Shown here: positions 13,119 to 25,237 of the stretch, piece by piece
Layout: every line of letters starts with the position of its first letter
How positions within the stretch are numbered: position 1 is the first letter of the stretch
Assembly (NCBI GenBank): GCA_022578965.1
Contig: MU400747.1
Span: forward strand, 1-58,457
Direction: 5' to 3'
Source of the DNA: Xylaria sp. FL1777
Taxonomy: Eukaryota > Ascomycota > Sordariomycetes > Xylariales > Xylariaceae
Length of the DNA stretch: 58,457 nt
The notes under the pieces: generated by a model
Told to the model about the DNA's origin: nothing
What the model saw: the letters and a program-made list of their open reading frames with translations, nothing else
Databases searched by the model: none
Made by a program: the position numbers and the translations under genes

Positions 13119-15359
13119 TCAGTCAGACTTGGCCGCATCCTCGTCCTTGCCATCAGGAGGACCACCGAAGTTACCCTTGCCCTCCAGACCCGCCTTATCT
13201 GTATTCTGATTGTCCTTCTCATTCTCAGATGTCACTTCGTCGGCTGGTTTCTTCTTCCTAATGTCTACCCAGCCCATTCTCCAGAGGGCGATGATACTAG
13301 TAGCTGTCAGCCCAGCGAGGAGATAAAACACCTTATCTATGGCGTTTGCGTAACTAACGAGAACGTTGTGAAGGTTGTCGGATGGAACAAGGGAACGGAA
13401 TCGGGTCTTTCCGGCCTGGATCACCGCTGCTGCATCAACGTTGGGAGCATGGATAGGTAATTGGGTCTGCAGGCCATGGATGAAGATTAGCTGACACAAG
13501 GCTAGAATGACTGCAGGACCAAGAGATTGGCAGAAGACGATGAATGACATTGCTGATGAGAGTTCCTTGCTAGATGTTACTGCCTGTGTAGCTATGATAG
13601 CCTTTGGGGTTGGTTAGTTTTGGTGCTGCTACTTCATCACATACTGTGCGCTCACGGAGATGCGCAGACTGTAGTGCACTTACCACCTGTAAGCCAGCCC
13701 CCGACCCAACTTCTCCGAGGACTTGGAAGCCAACCCACCACCCTGTTGGGCTACCAGGTTGAAGCAGTGAGTACAGCCCATTGGCAGCCGACAAGAGGAC
13801 AGTCGCAAAAATAGCGAATGGTATGACGTATCCTACTTTGCCCACTGCATCATTCTTAGTGACTTCGGATCGATTGCGATGGGTTGTTGCTGGTTGGTGT
13901 TCAACTAGACTTACAAGCGAATCCGGACAAACCAGCAAAGAGGAGCTGGGGCAAGATAGAGGGGAGAAGATAAACACCACTCAGAATGGCGCTTGCGCCG
14001 TTGATGGCTTGGAAGTAGATGGGAAGATAGAATGTCGATCCGTAGAGAGCCGAGAGCAGAATGGCCTGGTACAGGCCCGCTGACCAGACAGCTCGCCGGC
14101 TGATCATCGAATAAGGCAATAGGGCATTTTCCCCTTTGCGGAGGTTCCAGAAGAACCAGGCAACGAAGGTGACGAAAGCACCTACGAAGAGACCAATGAC
14201 CTGAGATGAAGCCCAGGGGAAAGTGACACCTCCAAACTGGAGGGCAAGAAGGAGTTGCAACACCGATCCCGCGAAGAGTACGAAGCCCAGGAGGTCAAGA
14301 TACTTGTGCAAATACGGAAGAACTGTAATAGCCTTGGGTTTGCTACTTGCTCAGGGATACGCATGAAGAAAATCGCGAGAGCGGTCACAGCTCCAAGCGG
14401 TAAGTTGATATAGAAACCTGCGAGACTTGTGAGCACGATGCGTGGGTAGTGAACCGGGGGAGCATGATTGGAATGGTTGCTATTACTCACACCACCTCTA
14501 AGTCACGTAAGATGTGAAAGCGCCGCCAATGAGAGGGCCGATGATCAAGCCAAGTTGATTCACTATGTCGCAATTGTCAGTCTATGACGGTCGTCTCTTC
14601 ACGTTTACTTACCGCCCATCGTGATACCGATCAAAGCTGGATCAGTCACAGGGGTCAGCTTCTTGCATGCCCGAAAACTACGAGGTGACAGAAAAACTCA
14701 CCTGGCCGTTTCTCCATAGGAGAAGAGCCGGACACGATCGTGAGGGCACCGTTGATTATACCAGCACCACCGAGACCGGCGATGGCGCGCCCGACGATGA
14801 ACATGTTGGATGAGACAGCCGTTGCGCATAGCAAGGAGCCTATTTCGAACACGGCGAAGAAAATGAGGAACGAGTGCTGGTTTTCAAGTCAATGTCGATC
14901 CCTAAACCTCCTGTCTCGGGACAGGGTCACAGACTTTGCTTCTGAAATATGTATACACTTCGCCGGCCAGGGGCTGGGGGGCCGCGCTGAAGCAAGAATC
15001 AGAGATGGGATCTTGTCAATTCGAGTTCGAGCAACCTCAACTACCGAATTGATATGCGCTGGCATACCATCCGACATCTGTAAGAGATTTGAACTCGTCT
15101 GTTATTTTGGGCACAGCCTGAGGCGCGAGGTTACGTTATGTTAATTGTAAACATAGATTAGATGATTATGAGCAGGCGCGCTCACAGTGCTGACGACCAT
15201 AGTATCTATGAGAACTAGAAAGCAAGCCAACGCGATGCAGGCCACGAGGAGGACCAACTTGTGCCCTGTGACGTAGGCATTGGGGTCGTCTGTGGCCTCC
15301 TCGGCGTTGATGGGTTCGGGAGCTTCACGGCCTGTTTCAGCGTCCTTCGCCGGTTCCAT
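13119..15359 (-). pseudogene. DHA2-type (14-TM) MFS transporter, inactivated
   Basis: A multi-exon major facilitator of the drug:H+ antiporter-2 type (toxin and drug efflux pumps of fungal metabolite clusters) reads leftward. It has an acidic N-terminus (MEPAKDAETGREAP), TM1 LVLLVACIALACFLVLIDTM, the segment ending in [30 protein letters not shown], motif C as GLIIGPLIGGAF, INLPLGAVTALAIFF, GSTFYLPIYFQAINGASA, TGWWVGFQVLGEVGSGAGLQ, and a charged tail ending in AAKSD. Exon 1 is 15186-15359. Two lesions are clear. The conserved Trp of VTWRWCFYINLP is TAG at 14498-14500. A base is missing near 14,331, so the frame leaves VANPK just before ITVLPYLHKYLDLLGF. A third shift near exon 2 (about 15,000) is possible. 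The rest splices cleanly. The TAG fits a RIP-type G-to-A change; the missing bases lie in C runs and could be consensus errors. Confidence 0.75.
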
Positions 15360-16637
15360 GATGGGCGAATAGATAGATAATGATTTCGACTGCGGCGCCA
15401 CTGCGCTTTGAAGTAAGCAAATGAAGTCTTCGTTATCTTTGGTAGACTTTGAAGTGTTATGGAGCAAGTGCACGCAGGGGAGGGCAAGCTGGTTTTCATC
15501 GAGATCGCGTTCAAGTGCGTTGGAACAACGGACGCGGCTTAAAATCCGCGTCGGCGGCTTCAGAGAAGCTACTTAAATTGAAATGTGCACAAATGTCGCA
15601 GAGCAAGATGGAAATTTGGTGCGGGAAATGGAGGGGAATACCTGAAACCCTGATTTTCAACTGAGGGTAGGTAGCGGCAGGCTGGCCGTCGCCGAATTAT
15701 TTAATTTCATCTTCTGGATACTCGCCAGGATGCGAATGCTACGATATCTGTCCGGATGCTCGCCTGCATGTATGTGGCGCAATATACGATTTTCTTCCCA
15801 CCACTGAGTGGGTGGTACAGATCCCCTCTGATCCTGTCGGCAGCACTGGCCAACGTTGCATTGCTCATACACCCACTGGTCCCTGTGTGTATGGAAAATT
15901 CGCAAGACCTGCCTGGTTCGGTCACTGCAGGCTACAGCCGGGCTTTCGCGATAAGCTGCCGAGTGTCCTCAGTTCGCGAGCAAATCCATGCGGAACACGT
16001 AGTATCAAGATTGTGTAACGAACTCGCCATACACGACCTGAGAGATATGGGCGACACCTTTGGGGGTTCTTGATTTGCAGGTAACAATAGGTTGGATCAA
16101 GGTGCTCGTTAGAGGCCTAAGGGAGCTCTCTATATATTGGTGAATATATGCCAAGAGATTGATAGCTAAACAGCGAAACTAAAAGAGTGACTAGTTAGGA
16201 TCGACAGACTCAATGTAATAGTCTATCGAGTCGTCTCGACGAGATCGACGATATATCCCGTCGACTCATCACATGACCCTACTGTTCTTTTTATCCATGT
16301 ATGTCAGTAACCGTAAAGTGTCCATACATACTAGGTCTAACAGGAGGTCCTCTTTCCTCATGTATTAGTTTGTAACAAGGCGACAAAATGTGGAACACAT
16401 GAACTTGGACGTTTCTAATGTAAATACTCTTTTCCTAGTCTTTTTAAATGTCTCTCACGATGGCCTTTGCTCCCAACGTTGAACCAGCACGCAATTTATA
16501 AAGAATTGAGAGTAGAGTGAGAAACACTTTTAGTATACTAGCAAGAATAAGCGAGTACTTCCCTCCTATCTCTTGATTAAATGTGACACAAAATACAGTT
16601 CAACCATTAAATCCTCTTTTTGGGCGATCTAAGCATG
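15360..16637. other. Intergenic, possible solo LTR
   Basis: Upstream of the MFS relic and downstream of the first P450. No coding region is convincing. Read on the minus strand, roughly 16,320 to 16,080 has retrotransposon-LTR-like character: dense GTCGA/TCGAC half-palindromes (16,200-16,270), a TATA-like ATATATAG near 16,135 and a short CA-ended stretch. No second copy is present in the window, so this is only a suggestion. Confidence 0.25.
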
Positions 16638-18270
16638 TTAGTACTCCCGTGGCCGTCGACGCACTTGAATCTCGACATTTGTAGGTGGGAGGATCATATT
16701 AAACATGCCAGCTTTAGCCCACGATTTACCCACGCACTCCACATCATAGTTAGAGATGACATAAGTTAGTGCTTGCTTTAGATACTGAGAAGCGAACCAC
16801 CTTCCAGGGTATGCGTGCTTGCCGTACCCAAAAGCCAGGAATGAATCAGTTACAGTTGATATGGATTGGCGTATCGATTCCGCACTCTTTTGGCTGTTTT
16901 CCTTTTCAAGAGGCCGGGAGAAGCGGAAGGCATCGTACTCTAGAGGTTGTGAGAACAGGCTAGGGTCACGGTGGATAGCTCTGCTGGGTACCCCTATTCG
17001 AGTTCCAGGTGGTATGCAAGTGCCATCGCTTAGGGTCAGCCCGTCTGTCTCTGGGGAGACAACGCGCATGAATGAGATGATTGGAAACGACGAGATTCGC
17101 ATGGATTCTCGGATTGCTGAGTCCAAGCGGTGGAGTTGTTCGAAAGAAGCAGTCGAGCTTAGCCCGACATGATTTCCCACCACAAGCTTGTGCTCTGCAC
17201 GTAGACAGGTGATGAACTCATCACGAAAATGACTGGAATAAAGATGGAGAATGGATCCCACAAACACGTACGTGATGCCGAAATTGGACATTAGATGAAG
17301 CTGAAGTAGACGCCGTGCCATACTCATCGGTTCAACATGTCTCGAACCAGCTTTCTTACATTCGTCTATGAGCCATTGAACGGGGTCGTTCTGTGTGAAC
17401 CAAGTCAGACATCGTTATCGAGGGGATCACTACAGTACTTACCGGCTTATCTTCAGGCCCAAGGTCTCTGTTTGATCGTTGTAACCGATCCTCTAAAAGC
17501 GGCATTATGATCCTCAAACATGCTGCCTCGTGCTTCCGTGCCGAGTAACCCAGAACGGGACCCAAAACCGGACGCATTAGAGGTGGTAGAGCATTGATGA
17601 ATGCCGCACCACCAAAGAGTGCTCGACCGAATTGTATTGAATGCTCGGCGAACTCATCATTGCCAGATACTACTTTGCCGAATATGGCGCGGCTGGAAGC
17701 ACGAGACACAATCTTGCTGCAGCTATCCCAGATCTTTATCGTAGTCCATTCCGTAGTGGTAGTGCCCCAGTGGTGACGAAAGGCGAGATCCAATTCTTCG
17801 CCGATGGGGTCGATGAACAAATCTATTGTGTTCCTCCGGAAGAACCGCCGGACCACATCGAAATGTATCAAGTCATTGAAGATCCCCTGGTCGCCCATCG
17901 TATAGGCGGGCTGAAGCCCTTCCACCATCGCCCTCTTCGTCACCACTTCACTTTCTGACTTATTAAGTATATAGAGCTGTGAAATAGGAAGGCTGATGAC
18001 AGCACCAATGCCCATAATCGGCTGAGCAAACACGGAATCCCTCGACTTGCTGTATGTGCTATACCCAAGGAGCGAGTCTGCGTAGCTTTGGGTTATAGAG
18101 CGGAAAGCTCCTCGAATCCAGGGAAGCTGCCCGTTGTATGAGATCCCAACAGTAGGCACCGCGGCCCAGAACTTCCGGTCCCGCGATGTCGCTTTCAAAT
18201 GAAGAGCACTGCACACAGCTCGATAAAATATCATGAAGGCGACAACGGCTGAGACGGTGAAAAACAACAT
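16638..18270 (-). CDS. Cytochrome P450 with Tyr at the heme-ligand position
   Basis: Two exons, complement(join(16638..17390,17443..18270)), encode 526 residues, a normal length for a microsomal fungal P450. The 52-nt intron runs from GTAAGT to CACAG. Residues 1-20 form a membrane anchor. The K-helix ExxR is ESMR, followed by the PERF-type region FRFSRP and the heme loop FLAFGYGKHAYPGRWFA. In that loop the invariant cysteine ligand is Tyr470 (TAC at 16809-16811). A Cys codon TGC differs by one G-to-A change on the coding strand. Without the thiolate a P450 is not expected to do monooxygenation, so the enzyme is probably dead although its reading frame is intact. The I-helix reads GITYVFVGS and lacks the canonical acid-Thr pair. 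It would have been a tailoring oxygenase; its substrate is unknown. Confidence 0.88.
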
Positions 18271-19052
18271 ATCCGCGCATTTGCTTCCGGAGTCGCTGTA
18301 TAGAGAATGATCAATTGATATGTAGAAATATCAGAGGGGAAATAATATAGGCATAATAGTTGTTTATCCAGGTAGCGGAGAATTTCAGTAGCTACGAGGA
18401 AGTCCAGGAGGGCCTCATTTCCAAATGTCGTACCGAAAAGCACCTGGTGAAAGATGTGGCTACAATGACACATGCGGTTTTAGGTGGTAAGAGTACTTTT
18501 TGTCACTCTTCCCCTGTTTTATCTTTTTATGGCAGTAACTGTTTATGTTACGTTAAAGCGAGAGTTAAGAAAGCCGGGTCGCCGAAGAAAGTGACCAAAT
18601 TTAAAATCCTTCCAAGTACATTGTGCTATGTATGAAGGCAAGAGGCAGTTTCTGACCCAATCGCCAACATCCTTCCCGCCCCCTCTAACTTGTATAATGC
18701 AACGTCGGACTCTCTAATGCCAAGCTTACGCTACGTGATGGACTTTCGAGCTAGGTTCTATACCACCTGCCTGATGGTAGAAAAATCACACATCGTGTGT
18801 ACAGAGGTGTCTCAGCAAAGTGAAAATGAGAGGAGCGGTATGGTAGCATACGCATATGCAGGCGGGCATCTAAGCATGAGATAAAGGAGACAGCTAGCCT
18901 GATCACTACTGTCTTGTGAACTTCAGAGTCTCTGGCATCCCCCAAATTGAAACTACCAATTTTCCTCGGTCTCTACAAGCATGTCTCCCCTATGCGTGTC
19001 TCGTTCAACTGTAGCGAGAGGACCACACTCTTCTGATACGTTAGTAGATCAT
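18271..19052. other. Intergenic, no gene seen
   Basis: Upstream region of the first P450 gene and 3' flank of the second. Small reading frames (60-90 codons) on both strands have no recognisable domain, splice structure or compositional signature. Confidence 0.4.
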
Positions 19053-19349
19053 TGTCAGATATAAGTGATGGCATGTAACATTGGGTTCATTGGTGGCCCA
19101 TTCAATCGGGTGGCCATGTCAATTAGGGGATGCATTACTACGTTTTTTTTTATTTTGTTTTATTTATTATAATATTAATGTAAGGTTTTTTGTTTTTATT
19201 ACTTTATAATATAAAAAACCTTTAGTTAAAACAAAAGCATTTATATAAAATTTACATAGCTTATTAGTTATATTTATATAATATATATAAGACATATTAT
19301 TAATATAACTAATGAACCTAATGTTATTTGCCATCACTTATATCTAACA
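19053..19349. mobile_element. 297-bp MITE with ~39-bp terminal inverted repeats
   Basis: The left end reads TGTCAGATATAAGTGATGGC and continues to GGGTTCATT. The right end is its reverse complement with only a few, mainly transition-type, differences (TGTTAGATATAAGTGATGGC, then AGGTTCATT). The interior, about 19,140-19,310, is strongly AT-rich and non-coding. A target-site duplication is not obvious. The element sits 45 bp beyond the stop codon of the second P450 gene. The first 13 bases recur at 12,195, and diverged solo ends occur at 24,513, 24,763 and 35,849, so this is a dispersed family. Confidence 0.8.
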
Positions 19350-19393
19350 GAAGTGGCGCTCATTTGTTGCTCCAAAGAGGGCACTTGCAGGCC

Positions 19394-21151
19394 TCATCCT
19401 TTCAGTAATACAAAAGCTTTTAGGAAGCCATTGCTATTGGTACCGATGGCAAATTGGTCACTGCTACAGAGAAAGTCCTCGGTCTTCGCCTCCATTCTGA
19501 AATCATATCGCAGAGCCAGTGCGGCCACGACGAGGTACATCTCGGCCCAGGCAAGACTACAAAAAGTGTCAGCGCCATCATGGATATCACGCGGACGGAA
19601 TCTGAAGGGTCAAATGACGTACTGCATGCCCACGCAGTTCCGGCTTCCCTTCCCGAAAGGTGCCCAGAACTTCTCAAGTTCTCTTCGTTTGTCGAGGTCC
19701 ACCCACCGGTTGGGGTCGAACTTGTGAGGGTTAGGGTAGAGGGTCTCGTCCGAGTGCATCAGTATGGTTGTCATGCCGATAGGAGTTCCAGCGGGGATCC
19801 TCCAGTTGTTGTAGTGCAGCTCCCGATCGGGGGCAATCCGCGTCATACGTGAAGCAATAGCAGGGCTCAGGCGTAGTCCTTCCATCAGCACTGACGTCAA
19901 GAAGGGAAGCTGTTCGAGAGACTTGATGTCGGGAAAGTTGATCGATTCGACGTCGGCCGAATCCATGTTCATCGCTCCTAGCGAGCCGAGCTCGACGCGC
20001 AGCCGCTCGAGCAAGTCGGGATTGCTGAAAAGGTTGACCAGAATCAACCGCAGAGCACTTGCAGTTGTTCCTGTGCCGGCCCCGACCACAGTAGAAACGT
20101 CTTCGAAGATGCGGGTGCTCTCCTTTTCCCGAGGCGGGAGCTTGGATGCCATGATAGCATGGACTATAGTTTTGGGGTCCTTGTTGCTCGCTTCAGGTAA
20201 ATCGGTGGCGGACATGAGTTTTATGGTGTCTTCTTGATGTTCCTGTCAAGCGATTAATAAGAAATCCACCGTACTAGGGTTGCGCGACCTAACCGTTATC
20301 ATCTTAAAGAATGACTTCATTCCCTTGTCGGCCGTCTTGAGCACCAAGGCCCTCGGTACAACTTTCGTCAAGAAGGGACCAAACCATCGCACATGCTTCG
20401 TGATCCGCCATATATGCCCAGAGTCCGAATTTGGAGGCGATAAAGCAGCATTAAACTCCTCTTGGCCCAAACTATTATAGTCTTTGTCAAGGATGTAATC
20501 ATTCGCAACATCACGGGTGAATGCTTTGACGGCGGCACCGAGGTTAATCGCATTCTGCTGGCTCACGAACTTGGAGATCTGAACAAACAGTTTCCTCAAG
20601 TGTCTTTGGAGCACCTCTTGCCGGCTAGCTACCCTTGCCTTTGTGAAAAAGGGGCTCAGGGGCTGGCGTCGGGCCTTGTGGATGGCATGGTCGGCTCCGA
20701 AGATAGTGGACCCTCCGGCTGTAAACGCATCGACATTCCATGCATACTTATCCCATCGCCCATCCTGTCGATATATGACGTCGAAAAAAGTCGGATCGCT
20801 GACGTGGAGTTCATAGGGACTGATGCGGACGATTGGACCTACGGCAAATTGTAAGCTTGGCGAATGTTCGCAGGAGCGTTGAAACAGATACAGATGCTAG
20901 GTTCATGAGCTAGGTCACAAGAATACCTTACCGTATTCTTTATGCATCTTAGCGATCTTGAATGTGTATTGCCCATTTTGGATCACGTCGTAGTAAGCTT
21001 CGTACCATCGCGTAATAGCAGCCAGCTTCGGTCCTGGGAATCGCGCAAGAGGGTGAAAGAACAAGCGGTGGAAAGCTTGAGCGATGGCAAAGGCGATGGG
21101 CAAAGAGGCAGGGTAGTACCAATAGGCCACAAACCATCGCAGAGACTCCAT
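19394..21151 (-). CDS. Cytochrome P450 monooxygenase (trichodiene-oxygenase-like)
   Basis: Four exons, complement(join(19394..19556,19623..20242,20294..20838,20932..21151)), give exactly 516 codons (515 aa). The introns are 66, 51 and 93 nt. The N-terminal anchor is followed by the proline hinge [14 protein letters not shown] and the segment [20 protein letters not shown]. The I-helix is [10 protein letters not shown], with Gly313 where an acidic residue is usual. The K-helix is EGLR, the PERF region FDPNRW, and the heme loop [17 protein letters not shown] with Cys458. The overall pattern is that of fungal E-class P450s such as trichodiene oxygenase and benzoate 4-hydroxylase relatives. It likely hydroxylates or epoxidises a cluster intermediate at the ER. 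It faces the divergent O-methyltransferase across 1.3 kb. The upstream in-frame ATG would add an implausible extension, so the start at 21,151 is preferred. Confidence 0.92.
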
Positions 21152-22455
21152 AGCTGCGGAGATGAATCTGTAGTCAAAGAGGTTTCGGGAATGCGAGCAA
21201 AGATGGATGAGACGGAGTGAACCCTGTTGCTCACAAGGTGTCGGGGCAACCAAGAATGGAGATGAGATTGAGAACGAGGGCTGGGTTCCCCAATTGTTCT
21301 TTGGTTGAATTGCGGCTAAGAGTGGCACGAATGATGATGATAGTAAAGTTACCCCGAGTGAGTTTGGAAGGCGGATGCTTGAGGCTTGGAGCTATATGCA
21401 GAGTGTGTCCGTGCTAAGACTCAATAGGCGATATGAGTTCACAAGATCATTTGGGCAACTGAACGGCAGGTTAGGGATAAGTATTGCTCTTTCGTTCCGC
21501 CACTTCCACGAGAGCGATAGATGTGCCCCTCTTCAAAGGGCGGGCATATTGACCTCCCACATCATTACGGGCAAGTGTAGTAGTATTATCAAATACGACA
21601 ACAGACATGAGGTCATCGGCGTTTCTCTTTTTTTCTTAAAAAAATAAAGAGGGGAGGGGGAGGGGAGAGGAGCTTCGTGCGGCTCTAGATCCTTGCGCGG
21701 CTGACCTCGTCATTTTCCTGTACTCCCTCACATACTACCCCGCCCTGTTTTCTTTGTTTCCACTTGCATTGTGACCTATGGTTGAGTGCCTAATTTAAAA
21801 GGCATGTAAGGCATGTGAATTTGGTACTCTCATGCAGGGCTGGCTTATAATACTTCTCGCAAAAAAGCACGCTATGTTGAGCAGCTGCTGGTACATTGCA
21901 GTCAGCAGACGCTGTAGCTATCGTCAGATTTGTAATTAGTATAATAAAATCGGACAATTGATTTAGATTTACAACCATCAGTTTGTACATGAACATTATG
22001 TGATACAATTATTTAAATTTTCTTATGAATTAAAGACGGTTCGAACCCATGTCCTAGTGCAATATTGCTAGCGAACATAGAGGCGAAAATACCTGCAATA
22101 TGTGTAGATTCAACTATACAACTTAGTACAACACTTAACGCGATTAGGAAACGCGAGAATGATAGCCAACCTTTTTGCCGTGCTGCATAGTGTGCTTTCG
22201 GCAATCTGGGCTCGTACCACAGCCAGACAGACCATGCGGCTAAAACAAGAAGCACAGCCCACAAGCGCAACTTGTCCTGGCTACTTTAACTCAGCGCTCT
22301 GCCTGACCTCACCTAACAGCACCTAACAGCCTGAACTCAACAGGCCAAGGCCGTCGTGGTAAAGGAAGAATAAGAGCACCTCGGATTTGCCTGAGATTCG
22401 CGGCCTAGAGTTACGGCGCAACTCACCATACCTACGAATCCGCTTCTAAAGTAAT
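21152..22455. promoter_or_regulatory. Divergent intergenic region, P450 and O-methyltransferase
   Basis: These 1.3 kb separate two genes transcribed away from each other and must contain both promoters. Visible features are a purine-rich run (GAGGGGAGGGGGAGGGGAG) at 21,650-21,670 and a short direct repeat CACCTAACAG near 22,310-22,330. An 85-codon minus-strand frame at 22013-22270 has two hydrophobic stretches but no recognisable family. I cannot identify a specific factor-binding site. Confidence 0.35.
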
Positions 22456-23882
22456 ATGGAGGCAGTCATCAACCAAGTCAAGAGTTTGGCGGCAACGGTG
22501 AGCGATGGAGCTCGCAGCCAGCTCATCGACGTCTTACGCACCGTTGCCAGGTCACTTGAGGACCCTAAAGACACTCTGGATAGATGCAGCCGTATGGTAA
22601 TGTTGATCTGCATGCCGCATTGTCAGCACATCGATTGACCATCGCTTAGCACCTTGAAGCTGCCGCTACCATGATAGGCCTTGAATTAGATATTTACAGG
22701 GAGCCAGCCTGCTGTGAGAGCTCTTTGGCCACGCATCAGCTGTCAGAGAAGACTGGTGCAGACCCTCGATTGTTGAGTGCGTTAAGATAAAAAGGGGCCA
22801 TCCATCCATGATGTCGATGCTGACCTAGTTGCCCACAGATCGAGTGTTGAGATATCTTGCCGCAACTGGCTCGATCGACGAGGCTTCTCAGGGTCACTTT
22901 AGTGCCAACAACGTAACGAAGAACCTCTCAAAGGATCTCGTTGTCGCTGGCATGCGTCACTCGTGAGATCTCCATTTATCTGTTGCCCATAATGTCTCCT
23001 TGGTTTCAACAACACCATCTCACTTAACATGCCTGAGCTATAGATTTTATACGATTGGGCCGCAGTACCAAGTCCTTCCATCATTTTTGAAGACAACAGG
23101 CTTCATAGAGCCTCGAGATGAACTGCACACGGCGTTCCAAGAAGCATGGCATACTCCCCTTGATGCCTTCAGTTGGTTTGCAAATCAGCCGGATCACCTC
23201 GCCTACTTCAATGAGTTCATGGCGCTTCGACGCGAACCGAAGCTCTCCTGGCTCTCTGTGTATCCTGTGCGAGAGGTGACTGGGCAATTGGATCGAGACC
23301 AAGCTGTCTATGTTAATATTGGCGGCGGTATTGGCCACCAATGTGTCCAGTTCAAGGAGAAGTTTCCTCATGTTCCCGGCCGTGTCATACTCCAAGACTT
23401 ACCACACACCATTACCAAAGCATTGCCGTGTGAAGGGGTTGAGTATATGGCCTATGATTTCTACGAGCCACAGCCTGTCATAGGTAATGTCATCCAGTTT
23501 TCTCACCACTGTCTTGTATCACCTTTGATCTAACGACCAAAATCACGGCATAGGCGCCAAGTTCTACTTTATGAGGGGAGTTCTCCATGATCACCCCTCA
23601 CACTTGGTGGGCAAGATACTTGAAAATACGAGGGCAGCCATGAGAGAGGGATCGGTGCTCTTAGTGGATGAGATGATCCTTCCAGAAACTAAAGTGAGCG
23701 CGCGTGTGGCGGCAATCGATCTCACGATGCTCGCTGCTCGCGGAGGCATGGAGCGCACACAATCGCAGTGGCGTGAGACGCTTGTATTAGTAGGACTCAA
23801 GCTACTCAAAACGTACCTTTACAATCCAGCAAACTATGAGAGCGTAATGGAGGTACGTCTTCCGCAGGACACTGGTCCGTGA
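22456..23882 (+). CDS. O-methyltransferase (PF00891 type)
   Basis: Five exons, join(22456..22596,22650..22776,22839..22962,23044..23483,23554..23882), encode 386 aa; all junction phases agree. The N-terminal dimerisation/winged-helix part is followed by the SAM motif YVNIGGGIGHQ at residues 220-230, the segment RVILQDLP, the catalytic-base region FMRGVLHDHP with His289, LLVDEMILPE, and a C-terminal RTQSQWRETL...GLKLLKTYLY of the family pattern. Relatives are the sterigmatocystin 8-O-methyltransferase-like enzymes that methylate phenolic hydroxyls of polyketide or related products using SAM in the cytosol. The acceptor here is unknown. The gene is intact and diverges from the P450 to its left. 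The start ATG precedes a typical helical N-terminus. Confidence 0.92.
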
Positions 23883-25237
23883 TTCCAGAAGAGGTCTAGC
23901 TCTTACCTCTCGGGAGTCTAAGTGGGGAGAGACGTATGTAGTATAGGCTGCTGGACCCTGCAGCATTTTTTTTGTTTTTGGATAGGTTCAATCAGATACA
24001 AGACGAAGTTATACGTACCATCTCGTGTATCGCATTATCTTGAGATAAGACTGACTTCGGGTCGTGTCACATCATGCTACGCGGCAATGTAAACAGACGA
24101 CCTTTCTCAGCGCGCACACAAGGCTCAGTGTTGTATTTCGTCGACGTGTCAGAGACCAAAGCTCTGCATTTAAGAGATGATATAATCCTGACTATAGAGC
24201 CCTGGTCTGCTGTGATTCGTATGTATCCAAGGTATCTTCTATGGCTGTGTAAAATGTCAGGTTCGGCCGTTGTTGGTACGTATGGCTCAAAGTCTCCACG
24301 CAGGGATCCTAACCAGGATCTGCTTTGTACCAAACATCCCGGACCGAGTGAACACATGTCCGCGTTGTTGGGCCTTGAAGGTGGATTCGAGGCTTCACCT
24401 TAGACAGATAGCAGGAGCGCAAAGGGGCTCCAGTGAAGTGAGCATGATACTCGCGTGCAGGATGTCCTACCAACCTCCCACGGCGGGCTCGTGGAGGAGC
24501 GATAAGTGAGTGTTATCTGACATCCAGGGGATTCAGAAACATGATTCGCCAAGGACTCAAGAACTAGGGTAGCAATCAAATGCCGGAGGTGTGCCTGTCG
24601 ACCTCGAAAACGTTTATTTTTTGCAATTCGCCACCATGCCTCCCTTCTTGGCCCGTGGTGTCCTCAACCGTTCTGTTTGAGCAACGAGGGTCACCTGCAG
24701 CTGCAATAGATGTTTACAAGTACTTACAGTAGTAATGTAAGGGGCTTAGCAATCACTCTTTATGTCAGATAAGGGATTATATAAGCTTTTTTAAACAGTG
24801 CACTAGTTAACTTCTATATAACTAAGCGTTTACACACCTAAACGCGACACTTCTACATAAAGTTGCAAGTTCGGCCGGTATGGCGAGGTGCAAAAAATGT
24901 TAGATTTCTTGATATCGAAAGCCCTGTGAACGTCTTCGGCAACGCGATTACCCATTGCATATCGAGATGGCGTCTTGGCTCCCGCGGCTTGTACCTAGTT
25001 GTTTCTTACAGGATCACCCCATGCAGGCCCCATGGATCTATCCTAGGCTAGGAGGTAGTTCAACTGGTAACATTCCAATAAGCTTAGGAGTTACGGTATG
25101 TATAATATATTCGAAGTGCGCTTAAATTGCTACATAACTTTTCATAAGATGTTTTAAAGTATACGCCGATTGCTACAGACGCCGTCGTATCATCCCCGGT
25201 TCATCCTTACAAACATGGCCGGTCCCTCTGGATTACA
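23883..25237. other. Intergenic, no gene seen
   Basis: Short reading frames only. Two copies of the MITE-terminus core face outward: TTATCTGACA at 24513-24522 and TGTCAGATAAGGG from 24763. These suggest eroded copies of the family whose intact member is at 19,053. AT content rises slightly after 24,700. Confidence 0.4.

Noticed and set aside
16080..16320. Solo copia-type LTR on the minus strand
   Set aside because: It has LTR-like character but no partner copy or target duplication in the window, so it is kept only as a comment in the intergenic entry.
19454..19852. 132-codon plus-strand frame
   Set aside because: Antisense shadow of the second P450 gene, whose spliced minus-strand model has all family motifs.
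22038..22052. tRNA T-loop-like GGTTCGAACC
   Set aside because: No matching acceptor stem, D-arm or anticodon arm around it on either strand.
22013..22270. 85-codon minus-strand frame with two hydrophobic stretches
   Set aside because: No recognisable family, located in a divergent promoter region; could be chance.
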